A stretch of 33,826 bases of DNA from Trichomonas tenax (GCA_023091735.1 JALKBU010000550.1:1-33826); one strand, 5' to 3'; shown: positions 15,402 through 25,503, numbered from the stretch's first letter. Notes: generated from the sequence alone by a model not told the origin. A program made the numbers and translations.

Positions 15402-16400
15402 TGGGAAGGAAATAACGTTTATTGGACTAAAAAATGAAAATTTCAATTTTATTGGTGATTTGAGTGTTTTATTGTATGGAGAGAATCATATAATAGTGGT
15501 GGTTCAATTAGATTCATTATTTTTCCAAATATCAAGACTTTACGTATTTGAACCCAGATTTGTGGCCATAGGTTATGTACATTCGACAAATTCTCTCATC
15601 AAATTTAATTTTTCGCTGAATTCAATTGAACAAAACCAAAAAGTTGTCAACATAAGTTATTGTGACCAAAATGCGCAAAGACAAATAAAAATTGATTCCG
15701 GTTCACCTCAACAATTTTTAGATGAATTTAAAGCTCCTTACGAAAAAGGAACTTATTATTTGAACTACACTTTAATAAGTGAAAAATATGGAATAACATC
15801 CTTTTCAAACAGATTCTATGTTAGGGAGCGTCCCTATGTTTCTATCGTTAATTATGACGAAGAATACTATTCCGGTCAGAAAACTAACATCATTTTTACC
15901 CTCGATAGCAGCTACGCATGTACAATTTGCATCTTTCAAGATAAGACAAATTGCATTACAACATTTGATATTCATCCATTTTCTAGTATAATCAAACAAG
16001 AAATCACAATTTCAGAGGGAGAAGCATTTTCTGCACATTCTAACAATAAATGCAGCTAATGCAATGGGATCAGCCAGGAATTCTTTTACCTATGGAATTC
16101 TTCCAAAACCAGGTCATATTTCATTAATGAATAGTCCTCCAAAAAATATTTCCCAAACAAAAACTTGAGTTTTTGCGGAATAGTTGAAGCAGTTGAAATT
16201 AACACGCAAATATGCATGTATTCACAGATATTTAATCACAAAAATATTAATGTTACACATTTAATAGTTTGAGTCCATAAAATTTTGAAACCACAACAAA
16301 CTTCAGCGTCAAAAGTCAAGAAGAAATGCTTGAATTCTCTATATTTGGTGTTGACAATCGATGTCAACACTAACATTATTAAGAAAATGATATTTATCAT
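15402..16400 (+). pseudogene. Frameshifted fragment of an Ig-like-repeat surface protein
   Basis: A protein-like frame abuts the ARF-like gene start at 15402 with no ATG of its own and runs to TAA 16057-16059. It has repeated beta-strand units typical of large extracellular proteins (YGITSFSNRFYVRERPYVSI, then YYSGQKTNIIFTLDSSYACT). A one-base deletion in the GGAGAAG stretch at about 16020-16024 would explain the frame loss: in the next frame it continues HFLHILTINAANAMGSARNS, then FTYGILPKPGHISL, to TGA 16166-16168. A further scrap (SQEEMLEFSIFGVDNRC) is readable near 16312-16365. Front and tail are missing. It is a dead copy of a multigene surface family; the name of the fold is inferred. 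Confidence 0.6.
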
Positions 16401-16499
16401 AATTCCTCCAAACTGCAACAGGATTCTATACTTTCTACACTCATCAATTCATCGAACAAGTTAAAAATATTTTTATCTTATTAAACAAATTCATAAAGA

Positions 16500-18179
16500 T
16501 TAAGTTCTCGAAGACTTTGGCGGTGTCTGTCCTCTCACAACGAAAGATTTTCCTCTTGGATTCGCCGAATAATACAATTCTTTGTCTGTTCCGTATACGA
16601 AGCAAGGTTTGTTGGCGCCGTCCATGACAGCGGATATTGGTGCAGCGCCGAGAATCTGTGCGGATTCTTGGTCAGGAAGTGCACCAGCAACTTCTCTGTA
16701 TCCTCTTCCGCATGAAAGACATTTCGTGCACTTTCTTGCTGCTGCCGCTTCCTCGAATTCGACGGAGAACGACTTCAGCATCGATTCAACCTTCCTCAAG
16801 TCGTCCTTTGTTGCGAAGTTCGACTCGAGGCTGTCTCCCTTCTGCTTCTTGATCATGTCGACGACTTGGTTCATGCTCTGCTTGAACTTCTCGAACAAAC
16901 GCTCTATGAGATCCTTCGTTGGGCGCTGTTCTATCTCTGCCTGGAGTCTTCGTTGTTCGTCGGACAAATCCTGCATCTCTGATATCTTGTCTGCCATCGC
17001 TTTGAGTTCTGCGATTCTCTTCTCGAGTTCGGAAATCCTCTTCTCGTGGCCATCGATCGAATCTTGATGCGATTTAAGTTGAGAATTATGATCATTGATG
17101 AGATTTTCGTGTTTGCTGAGTTCATTATCGTGATTTTCTGTCTTCTCTTCGAGTTTGCGGACTCTCTCAGCGAGGTCATCGAGATCCTGCTTCGAGGCGT
17201 AGTTTCCACCATTTGGTGGACGAACAGGGAATTCCTCTGTTTCTTGTTTCGAAACTCTTTCAACAGGTGTCAAATCTCTTCTTGCCCTCCAATTCGATTG
17301 TTCTGATGACTCTGTCGTTTTCATTCCGTCCAACTTCTTCTTGAGGGCGTCTATTTGGCTCTTCAAGTCACTGTAGTTGCCGTCGACTTTCTTCTCGAGT
17401 TTGCTGAGTCCATCATTCGTTGCGTATTTCGATAAATCGACGCTGACATTCGATGATGATGAAGATGGCTGAGAAGAGGCTTTTTGGAGCTGCAGTGACT
17501 TTATGGCGTCCTCAAGACCATTCAATTTTGTTGATAGCTCATTAACTGTCTTTTCGAGCTCTGGATTTGAATTATTTTGGATGTTGAAGTCTCTGTCTTT
17601 AACTTCGTTGTCGCTTTGTGAGCTTTGGTCCATATTTGCTATTTGATTCCTCAAAGAGCCGATATCGCTTCTTAAATTGTTGATTGCGCTATCCGTCGTC
17701 AAAACTTTGCCATTCATCATATCTACCTTTGATTGCAGGTCGCCAAGGTCGTTTTTGATGTTTATAAGCTGTGATCTCTGTCCATCGACAAGTTCTTGAA
17801 GATCATTTACTTGATTGTTCAATTTATCGATGTTTCCTTGCATAACAGCCATTTTATTGTTTGAATCCTTCAATCCATTGAATGCTGCATCTGCTTTCTC
17901 CTTTATTTGACCTTGTAAAATCGAGTTTTTATCATTAATCAGTTTCTCGAGTTCATCGAATCGTTTCTCGGCGTCTTTCTTGTTGCCATCTATTATTGTT
18001 TCCAATGCTGTCAATTCCAACTTGTCTGCTTTGTTCTTTTCCAAGTTATCCATTTTAATATCGTGATTTTTAATCATTGTGATCAAATCGAGCAGTATTT
18101 TCTGTAGAGGGTCCAACGTTAGCTGCAGAGGAAGGAATCCTCCCGCTTTAATCCTTTGTTCAACATGAATTTCCGTCAT
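16500..18179 (-). CDS. Coiled-coil protein with C-terminal CxxC segment (DUF4795/QRICH2-like)
   Basis: The product is 559 residues. Residues about 20-480 are mostly heptad helices, broken by a Ser-rich linker (SSQPSSSSSNVS) and a Pro/Arg linker near 310. The end is different: EEAAAARKCTKCLSCGRGYR, then Ala/Gly-rich residues and YGTDKELYYS, finishing in PPKSSRT. A long coiled coil running into Ala-Ala-x-x-K and C-x2-C-x2-C with SC(D/G)R is the pattern of DUF4795 proteins, such as QRICH2 of sperm flagella. The Cys pair probably binds a metal. An axonemal or cytoskeletal role follows by analogy. The frame is intact; the G+C content and codon use look like a well-expressed gene. The family link is from memory of the motif, so moderate. 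Confidence 0.65.
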   Translation of the reverse strand: MTEIHVEQRIKAGGFLPLQLTLDPLQKILLDLITMIKNHDIKMDNLEKNKADKLELTALETIIDGNKKDAEKRFDELEKLINDKNSILQGQIKEKADAAFNGLKDSNNKMAVMQGNIDKLNNQVNDLQELVDGQRSQLINIKNDLGDLQSKVDMMNGKVLTTDSAINNLRSDIGSLRNQIANMDQSSQSDNEVKDRDFNIQNNSNPELEKTVNELSTKLNGLEDAIKSLQLQKASSQPSSSSSNVSVDLSKYATNDGLSKLEKKVDGNYSDLKSQIDALKKKLDGMKTTESSEQSNWRARRDLTPVERVSKQETEEFPVRPPNGGNYASKQDLDDLAERVRKLEEKTENHDNELSKHENLINDHNSQLKSHQDSIDGHEKRISELEKRIAELKAMADKISEMQDLSDEQRRLQAEIEQRPTKDLIERLFEKFKQSMNQVVDMIKKQKGDSLESNFATKDDLRKVESMLKSFSVEFEEAAAARKCTKCLSCGRGYREVAGALPDQESAQILGAAPISAVMDGANKPCFVYGTDKELYYSANPRGKSFVVRGQTPPKSSRT

Positions 18180-19049
18180 TATAAAAATTATGTACGTTTA
18201 AAAATTTTCGTTACAAAAATTTAGCGAAAAACTTTTATTACTTTTTTTGGTAATTTCATGGTATGTTTCTCGCTAAATTTTGAAAATTATTGAGCAAAAA
18301 TGAAATAATTCTTTACCAAAATTGAAAATATTGATTTTAACCAAAATGGCTATGATTGATATAATATGTAGAATTATCACATCATATGTTGCAATGAATG
18401 AAGTCGAAATATCAAAATTGTGAAAAAAATATATCATTGTTGCAGACATTTCAGATATATTCATTAATAGTCCTATTGATGTTAATTCTTCAGGCAAACA
18501 TTGATTTTACAAATGAAATTTTCATTTTAATATGTTTTTAGCAATTGATTTGAGCTGTTTATATTATCCATCATATATATATTGACTAAAATTGATTTAT
18601 ATTGTTTCCTTTAAAATATTTTAAGAGATATCGATTTCCTTTAAAATCACAAAGCCTATGTGAATAGTAATGTAATATAAATGTTGGCAAAATTTGCTTA
18701 TCGAATATAAACTCTCAAACGAAGTATGGAATCACAATATCCAATGTCTGTGCTATAATTTTGCAAATGATACACGAGCTCATATCTTTATATTTAAAAT
18801 TTGATTTTTGTTTCCACAAAATTTTTGGCTTAAACATCTAATTCCATTCATTTTATTGAATATAAATCACTGCCGTCTCATTCATATTTCACAATCGAAA
18901 AATTATTTCGAACAAAAAAATTAAACATGAAATCAGAAGCTAACAAGTGAAATACAAAATTTCATAACAATTTTGATGCAGTATTATGATTAGATTTGAT
19001 AGATATATGAAATTTAATAAAAAAAACAAAAATATATGAAAAAGAAAGA
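18180..19049. other. Intergenic, AT-rich, no gene seen
   Basis: 870 bases between two minus-strand genes. The 74-residue minus-strand frame at 18273-18497 has no recognisable feature. No repeat with a partner in this window was noticed. Confidence 0.5.
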
Positions 19050-19499
19050 TCAAATAAGCAAGATGTCGCTCTCGTGGTGTGATATGAATTCAATGTATTC
19101 GTTGCAGATGGCCTTCCAGTCACAATCCTCGACTTGAGGGAAACTTTTCTCTTCAATGGAAACAAGACCGGGACTGTGCTTCGCAAGTTGACGGAATCGA
19201 ATCTTAACTTGATCACCGCTCCTGTTCTCAAGATGTTTGCTGATAAGTGTCCACTTGCTACCGTAGATGGAGTAAATGTCAAGAATGATCTTGTCCTCGT
19301 CTTCACGCCATGCGCTCTGATTCTGTGAAAGGAAACTCTTGAAGCGTTCGATGATAGATCGTTTGCTGTGTCCTTCGAGAAGTTTCTCTTCAAGGACGTG
19401 GACAGCCTTCTTGATGTCGCCCTTCGACCGCTTCACCTCCTGCATGATGATGTCGTCCTCCTCCTTAGTGAACCTGTGGATGACCCTCTTCTTGAACAT
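19050..19499 (-). CDS. Two-repeat Myb-like DNA-binding protein
   Basis: The product is 149 residues from ATG 19499 (the codon before it is TTG). Two Myb/SANT repeats are visible: residues about 8-56 (RFTKEEDDIIMQEVKRSKGD to ERFKSFL) and 62-107 (AWREDEDKIILDIYSIYGSK, W, then ENRSGDQVKIRFRQL). The second keeps Trp at positions 1 and 2; the first has Phe for its first Trp. The third helix of repeat 2 (GDQVKIRFRQL) is the likely recognition helix. Short R2R3-type Mybs are the main expanded transcription-factor family in trichomonads, where some control iron-responsive adhesin genes. The last 30 residues are acidic. A TCATTTT initiator sits at 19507-19501. Confidence 0.85.
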   Translation of the reverse strand: MFKKRVIHRFTKEEDDIIMQEVKRSKGDIKKAVHVLEEKLLEGHSKRSIIERFKSFLSQNQSAWREDEDKIILDIYSIYGSKWTLISKHLENRSGDQVKIRFRQLAKHSPGLVSIEEKSFPQVEDCDWKAICNEYIEFISHHESDILLI

Positions 19500-19500
19500 C

Positions 19501-19507
19501 AAAATGA
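19501..19507 (-). promoter_or_regulatory. Trichomonad-type initiator
   Basis: TCATTTT on the minus strand, presumed start A at 19505, leaves a 5' UTR of about 6 bases before ATG 19499. Confidence 0.45.
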
Positions 19508-20854
19508 AAAATAGTCAAAAAGTGCTAAATTCAATACAATTTCGTTTATAAGCATCTCTTCTTATAGTTAAATCAAAATCACCAAAAAATCAAAAAGCAC
19601 GTTTACTATCATTGACGTTATTTCAATAGTTTACAGCCAAATAAACTTTTCATTTTTTAATGTGTCATTGTCATAACGTACTATCTTTCGCTCCAATCAA
19701 CGAAATTCAAACAGCCAACTAATGGCTTTATGCAGACGTTGAAAATCGAATTTAGTCAAAAAACGTTTTATATGAAGAGCGTCAGATTTGAAATTTGCAT
19801 CATCAATCACTACAGATCTATTGCATTGCGAATTAACCAAATTATGTTCTTAATTAATCAAATTTTATTTAATCAAGTCAAATTGATTACAATATTATTG
19901 TTTCAGTGAACTGTGATGAATATATCATTGATGAAATGATGATTAATGATCAAATAAGAAAAATGATTTTATTGAAAATGAAAATATTGAAAAATCATTT
20001 TGGAATATAATATTATTGATGGCTATCGATTATATGATTTCTTTTCTTTATTAAAATGAAATCTATAAATATCAAAATTATATTTCATTTAAATTCGATA
20101 TTTTATGGATTGCCAATGGAAATATATGAAATGTTTTTGATATTCTTTGATATGATTGAAGATAAAAAGCTTATTCCCTTGAAAAAATAAAATTGAAGAA
20201 TATTTTTGTTATCCATTAAATGAACGAATAATGAGGCAATATTTAATATCTTTTCGATGCGTTCATTGCATTGAATTCATCAGTATAAATAAAACATTTT
20301 TTGAAGCTGTTCAAAAAAAAAAAAAAATAAAAAATTCAAAATGTAATTTGAAAATTCAATTCAATGAAGATATTTTCCATTGAATACTACATTCTGAGCC
20401 TTTTTCAGCTATATTTAAATCGTTTTAAAATTGCCACCAATGAATTTTAATTTTCATTATAAATAGTTCTAAATCAATATGTGTATTCGTTTTTGTTTTA
20501 GCTATTTTTGTCTAAATTGGCCATTTTTTGACATCGATAATTTTTTCATTTTTGTATCAACTTTTTGAATGCAGAGAAATTTATTTGGCTACTTATTCAC
20601 AGTGATATTGTATTTAAATATAAAAGATGTTTTCATTTCATAAAGTTATATTTATAGGATCGATTTTTTCAATGAAGATACCTTTTGATGCTGTGTTTTA
20701 TCCTTCATATTTAAGAAATAAATTGCACTTAAACAATCAAACATATACATTAAAGAAATGATTGATTATTCTTAGAAATATAATGGTATAAGGTTATAAT
20801 TGCATCATTAACCAAAGATTGTTAAAATCAAATCTAAATGTTAAAATTGTTCTG
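19508..20854. other. Intergenic, no gene seen
   Basis: About 1.35 kb of AT-rich DNA with a 14-base A run at 20313-20326. I found no coding-like frame. Confidence 0.5.
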
Positions 20855-21076
20855 AACAGAAATTAGGGAAGTGAGATGAAGTGATGCATTTTTGACATTT
20901 ACATGACAAAAATGAGAAATCTGACACGTAAAATAGCTATGGTAATATTCAGGCTGAAAAACAGGTGCTACCTAGCGCGAAGACTTCAAAATCAAACACG
21001 AAAGTGTTTATATATAGCGACATAATCAATGCAATTTACATGTCAGATTTTTCCCTTCACTTCCCTAATTTCGGTT
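20855..21076. mobile_element. Candidate MITE with 20-bp inverted ends
   Basis: AAC-A-GAAATTAGGGAAGTGA at 20855-20874 is mirrored by its complement at 21057-21076, differing only at the fourth base. Inside, AATCTGACACGTAAA (from about 20922) is inverted against TTTACATGTCAGATT (21035-21049), one mismatch. The 222-base unit has no coding capacity. Inverted ends, small size and inner palindromes fit a miniature inverted-repeat element. No convincing target-site duplication flanks it. It carries one copy of the TTACATGTCA decamer. Confidence 0.6.
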
Positions 21077-21612
21077 AATAACAAAATTCAAAAGCGCTTT
21101 ACATTTGGTAACAATTCCTTTAGTTGAATTTTGAAAAACTTCATTCTTCACAAATTTCGAAAAAAAAAACATTACAAAATAAACCAAAAATTAATAATTT
21201 TAGACAAAATGATCTAATCATGAATAAAATGCATAATCCACAAAATATTTTGTAATGGGCAAAATCCGAAAGGAGCATTTGGAGAACATCTTTCCTCGTT
21301 ATGCTCTGTTTATATTCAAAAGGATTCGAACGATCTGCTATCAACATAAATTAAGTCCAATAAAACAAAAGCAAAAGAAGGTTTATCAATGCATCAATGA
21401 GTTTTTTTGGTGATGTGCAAAAGATCCATTATACTATTGGCTGTATAAGTTAACAATATTCAATTTTGCTTAAAATAATTAAGAAAACTAAGTATAAGAA
21501 TGGTATAAAATTGCATATTTACTCATGTTTCGATTAGCGCTTCATCTATTGAAGCATAAAAATCAAATCAAAATCCGATAAAAATATTTAATTTTTGTTT
21601 ATACAATATAAA
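21077..21612. other. Intergenic, no gene seen
   Basis: The 68-residue minus-strand frame at 21141-21347 is hydrophobic, Phe-rich and without family features; probably chance. Confidence 0.45.
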
Positions 21613-21825
21613 TCAAGCAATAATCGGAGAGGGAGGCGTATGGTCGACGATAGCAGGCTCATTGTAGACTGGCTTCAAGTTTTGCTGGTTATTATCTTTC
21701 AATTTCTTCGCCCATTCAGCTGAATCGAAGAACTTCTGGCCGTACTTCTTCTGTCCTTTGTCAAAATCGAGGAACTCTCTGTGTTTGTCGTTCGAGTTTT
21801 GATTCTCATTCTGTGATGATGACAT
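21613..21825 (-). CDS. Endosulfine/ARPP-19/Igo1-like small phosphoprotein
   Basis: The product is 70 residues, hydrophilic and probably disordered. The centre reads FDKGQKKYGQKFFDSAEWAK (residues 21-40). Endosulfines have a conserved K-x-FDSG-DY core whose Ser, once phosphorylated by Greatwall/Rim15, turns the protein into an inhibitor of PP2A-B55 and so promotes mitosis or quiescence. Here the core is FDSAEW with Ser35 as the candidate site: Gly is replaced by Ala and Tyr by Trp, but the FDS-x-acid-aromatic layout is kept, as is the basic run before it. Length is a little below yeast and animal members. The C-terminus ends in acidic and Pro-rich residues. It could be chance similarity in a short protein; the motif and single intact frame favour the call. 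Confidence 0.55.
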   Translation of the reverse strand: MSSSQNENQNSNDKHREFLDFDKGQKKYGQKFFDSAEWAKKLKDNNQQNLKPVYNEPAIVDHTPPSPIIA

Positions 21826-22002
21826 CTTAAATTTTTGTCTATTTTTTGAAATCTAATATATGCTACTTAAGATGTGTCTATATTTTAAATTTCGCGGATT
21901 TGGTGAAGTTTATTTTAAATGCTTTTGGTTTTGATAAATTTGGATTTTGTATGTGATAGAAACACTAGAATTTAAAATTTGAAGATTTTGAGAAGGGGGA
22001 TT

Positions 22003-22268
22003 CAATAAGGTATTTTTGTAGAGTGTCAAATTGTCCTCAATCAAAAAAAATTGCCATTATTAATAATTTGTCTGGGTGGCACTGCTATAAGTCGAAATTG
22101 CATGAAATTTCGATGTGTGACAACATTGCAAGCCAAAGAATTCGTGAACAATTCATTGGGTGTTCCACTTGAGAATCACAATTTATACATTATGTGTCAT
22201 ATTCTGACGTGTAAAATATATAATCTGATATATAAATTTGTTACCTTTTCAAGAAAAGTTCAAAATCT
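22003..22268 (+). repeat. Left arm of inverted repeat, with decayed coding frame
   Basis: Mirrors 24509-24774. One frame across it looks like protein: SKKIAIINNLSGWHCYKSKL, then HEISMCDNIASQRIREQFIG, then TGA at 22170-22172, followed by more protein-like residues (ESQFIHYVSYSDV). The TGA is one C-to-T step from CGA and is present in both arms. The source is probably a transposon protein that I do not recognise. Confidence 0.7.
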
Positions 22269-22422
22269 CTTGAGAAGTTTATTTTGTAAAATTTTGTAAA
22301 AATGTGACATTTTGGAGAGACAAATGGAATAACAGCAAATTTTTCGATTTGTCAAAAATTTCGTTAAATTATTTTTGATATTTTTGATCTCTATATGTTA
22401 ATTCACCAAGATTTCACCGATG

Positions 22423-22498
22423 TTCCTCTCCTTTTTTCTTTTTTTTTTTCTTCTTTTCCTTTTTCTTCTCCTTCTTTTCTTTTTTTCTCTCTCTCCCC
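22423..22498 (+). repeat. 76-base pure pyrimidine tract
   Basis: Every base from 22423 to 22498 is C or T, ending in CTCTCTCTCCCC. Such tracts can form triplex DNA, or may be the product of slippage. Confidence 0.9.
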
Positions 22499-23294
22499 GA
22501 TATCTTTCGAAAACACGAATATTGGAAATTTTATAATCTTTTATTAATCATTTTTTGTGTTGTAATTCCTAATGAATGCTTTTTGTTCTTGATGCTTGAT
22601 AAGAATTGCAATTTTCTTTGATTAACAAATGAGAAAAAAATTGACATGTAAACTTAACATCGTCACTTTTATCAAAGTGTTTTAACTCTCGAATTTGGTT
22701 TTTAGCGACCAAAATTGGCAAAATTAGCATTGCCGTTATGTAAATGTCATAATAAACCATATTTTAAAAAGTGGATAAGGTTAAAAGTCACTTTTTATCA
22801 CAATTTATTTGACACTGTTTACATTAATAAAATAGTATTTATGATGCTAATTATTTTTCCATCGTTTTTATTTTTGAGCACTTTATTTTTATTAATAATT
22901 TCAGCATTGGGAGGCTATAAGTATAAGTTGGTGTATCACATTAAAAACATGTAATATGTGCATGCATCTATGTATATTGTCGTCTCCGCAATGATTTCGT
23001 GTATTTATAAATTAAGATACTGAACAATTATTCAATTAGGAGCTTGTATTATTTGTAATATGTTACTATGTTGTTGGCATGTGATATATTCATAATAAAT
23101 ATTGCTATATATTCAATAATAAGCTGATATCAAATTGTTAATGAAAAATATGAAACAATATTATATATGTTTAACACTACAAATATGTATGGCATCACAT
23201 AAGAGTTATATTTGCCCATACATGTTTGATCTGGTTCTGACCCCCAAAGTTGATACACTTCTCTTTTAGATATTGTTTGCCTTGTAAAATTAAA

Positions 23295-23546
23295 TTAAAT
23301 TTTGGAAACTTCGTCCGATAACTCTAAATTTCCACAAAACTCAGAGTTTAAGAAATGTAAATTAATGAATTCTTTTAATATTTCATTGTCGTCGACGATT
23401 ACAAAATAAGAAACAATATTTTGTAGCAAACTGGACATGTCAAGCTTATTATTGAATTTATGTGAATGCTTTTGTCTCTCGTTGTTGAGACATTCTTGAC
23501 TCGAGAACAAGCTTCGAAGGAATCTCATGTCAACATCAGATTGCAT
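23295..23546 (-). CDS. Hypothetical 83-residue protein or gene remnant
   Basis: From ATG 23546 the frame gives 83 residues of balanced composition: FLRSLFSSQECLNNERQKHS, then SLLQNIVSYFVIVDDNEILK, ending in an acidic helix. The helix-rich pattern resembles parts of the large trichomonad BTB or ankyrin families, but no defining motif is present. It lies inside the inverted-repeat unit and has no initiator. It is probably a captured or dead fragment. Confidence 0.25.
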   Translation of the reverse strand: MQSDVDMRFLRSLFSSQECLNNERQKHSHKFNNKLDMSSLLQNIVSYFVIVDDNEILKEFINLHFLNSEFCGNLELSDEVSKI

Positions 23547-24089
23547 CACGTAACTTTAGCAATTACATGCATTTATATGCTTTCACAAAAACAATGACAC
23601 TAATTAGTTTACAAGAACCTTATAGAACATAATTGAATGGTGTGTCCCTTACATGTCAGAAGTGCCCAAACGTCACTTTTATGTGTCCTAGCTTTACAAA
23701 ACCCTGCAATTTTTTGGAGAAAACCTCTATTTTTGGTCACTTTTTGATATTTTTTTGAACAAATTTGACATCTAAATAAAGTTAATATATATACTCTGTG
23801 TGTATTATATCGATGAATGGCTGATTTATTTTTGACTTTTTAAGATTTTTCGGACAAGATTAAGTATAGATATCCGACCACTCAGTTTTTGTTGCCCTGG
23901 GATACACTTTTCGGTATGCGTCGGGATTTGACACTTTTCTAGCAGATTTTTTTACAAATTACATGTCAAAATTAAGTTACATAAATTTTGCGAAGTTAAG
24001 GCTATTTGTTAGGCCAAATCTTTAAAATCATGTTAATTATTGTATTTAAAACATATCTATCTAATTTCATAAATTGTGTCATATTTTTA

Positions 24090-24170
24090 GGGATAGGTAA
24101 TCCCTATCCCGAGCAATAATTTTTATTTGTAAATTATTCAATTTTTGATAGGCTGGGATAGGCTATCCCA
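24090..24170. repeat. Pair of GGGATAG hairpins
   Basis: GGGATAGG (24090-24097), TAAT, CCCTATCCC (24102-24110) forms one hairpin. TGGGATA (24154-24160), GGC, TATCCCA (24164-24170) forms a second, perfect one. Both use the same GGGATAG word in an otherwise AT-rich stretch. They lie in the interior of the inverted-repeat unit. Confidence 0.65.
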
Positions 24171-24508
24171 AAAGCAGGATGATCTGACACGTTTTATTTA
24201 CATGTCAGAAATGCATGTGCATAATTAAGGGCTAATATGCTTTATAATGCGCGTTTTATTTTTCTAATTCCATTATTTGTCATATTGCAAAAATAAAAAA
24301 ATCACGTTTTTTAAGGTTCGGGATACTGGAGGGATAAGTTTTTGGATCCCCAATACTTTGGGAAAAAGTTGGATCTATAGATTAAGCATGCGGCCGATAC
24401 GCAAAATCCAATGCGTAAAAAATATACCCGACGCATTTGACATACGCAATTTCGTATTCAGACTTTTTTGTAAAATTGTAAAAATACGTTTTTTAAGACA
24501 TAGAGCTT

Positions 24509-24774
24509 AGATTTTGAACTTTTCTTGAAAAGGTAACAAATTTATATATCAGATTATATATTTTACACGTCAGAATATGACACATAATGTATAAATTGTG
24601 ATTCTCAAGTGGAACACCCAATGAATTGTTCACGAATTCTTTGGCTTGCAATGTTGTCACACATCGAAATTTCATGCAATTTCGACTTATAGCAGTGCCA
24701 CCCAGACAAATTATTAATAATGGCAATTTTTTTTGATTGAGGACAATTTGACACTCTACAAAAATACCTTATTG
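24509..24774 (-). repeat. Right arm of inverted repeat
   Basis: Inverted copy of 22003-22268; I found no difference when comparing the two, including the run of eight A/T and the nonsense TGA. Confidence 0.7.
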
Positions 24775-25007
24775 TCGGTTTTTCTAGAAACCTGTACCCC
24801 AAAAAAGTGAAGTTTCATTAAACGGTAAATATCCTTCATAATACCTCTTGCCATAGAATCAGTCATAAAATATATTACTTTCATATCAATTATCTATAGT
24901 GCGTGTTCAATTTTAAAACTCACTGAATATTTTGTTTGATGCGTATAATTGATAGTCGGCTAAATTATTGGAATTCCTATTTCGTCCTGGAGTAGCAAAA
25001 ACTAGCT
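24775..25007. other. Intergenic, no gene seen
   Basis: AT-rich DNA right of the inverted-repeat unit; nothing recognisable before the hairpin at 25008. The same holds for 25066-25503 apart from one TTACATGTCA copy. Confidence 0.5.
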
Positions 25008-25065
25008 GCGACTGTCTCAAAGACACCATGGGGACCCATCCTCATGCTGTCTTTAAGATAGTCGC
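25008..25065. ncRNA. Strong nested stem-loop, possible structured RNA
   Basis: GCGACTGTCTCAAAGACA (25008-25025) pairs with TGTCTTTAAGATAGTCGC (25048-25065): 16 of 18 positions are Watson-Crick and one more is a G-U pair if transcribed from the plus strand. The loop holds a second perfect hairpin, ATGGG-GA-CCCAT (25028-25039). It stands out as a GC-rich island. Whether it is transcribed is unknown; a palindromic transposon end is the alternative. Confidence 0.4.
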
Positions 25066-25503
25066 AATCTCTCTTGACTTCAATCTTGTAGGAAAAAGGC
25101 AAAATCATATTTATCACATTTTATGATTGAGACCCTACCCCTCCAATTTTAAAACATCACTTTACATGTCACTTTTCGTTTAACGGATTATTATTCAATA
25201 CAATTCTCCCAAAATTAATATTACCATATGATGTGATAGTTAATGCGTCGATATATTTAGAAGATAACAAAAATTAATTTTTCTTATTTCATCATCTCTT
25301 CAAAAATTTATATAAATTTTAATACAACATCAATTGGGAATATTAAATCATGAATTAAAAATTGGAACCTTATTATTAATTTTTAAAATTAGAACTCATT
25401 AATTTTAGTAAATTTAGATGATAAATGCATTACATTTATCAAATATAAGATCAAAAGGAGAAAATAATTTTATCCCCTTTTTATTTTTCGCAGCCCCTAA
25501 TAA

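Larger units (their letters stand above)
22003..24774. mobile_element. 2.8-kb unit bounded by 266-bp inverted repeats
   Basis: The arms at 22003-22268 and 24509-24774 read as identical inverted copies. The 2,240-base interior codes for nothing longer than about 85 residues. It holds a 76-base pyrimidine tract, several GGGATAG hairpins and four copies of TTACATGTCA. No clear target-site duplication flanks it. It may be a non-autonomous foldback-type transposon or a product of inverted duplication. The identity of the arms implies recent origin or gene conversion. Confidence 0.6.

Noticed and set aside
16582..17306. Antisense frames of 71-161 residues over the coiled-coil gene
   Set aside because: Ser/Phe/Leu-rich shadows of Glu/Lys-rich coding on the opposite strand.
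21320..21340. GTTCGAATCC on the minus strand, tRNA T-loop look-alike
   Set aside because: The flanking bases do not pair and no other tRNA arm is present.
22715..22954. 79-residue plus-strand frame with a membrane-like stretch
   Set aside because: The hydrophobic run comes from T-rich DNA; no initiator or family match.
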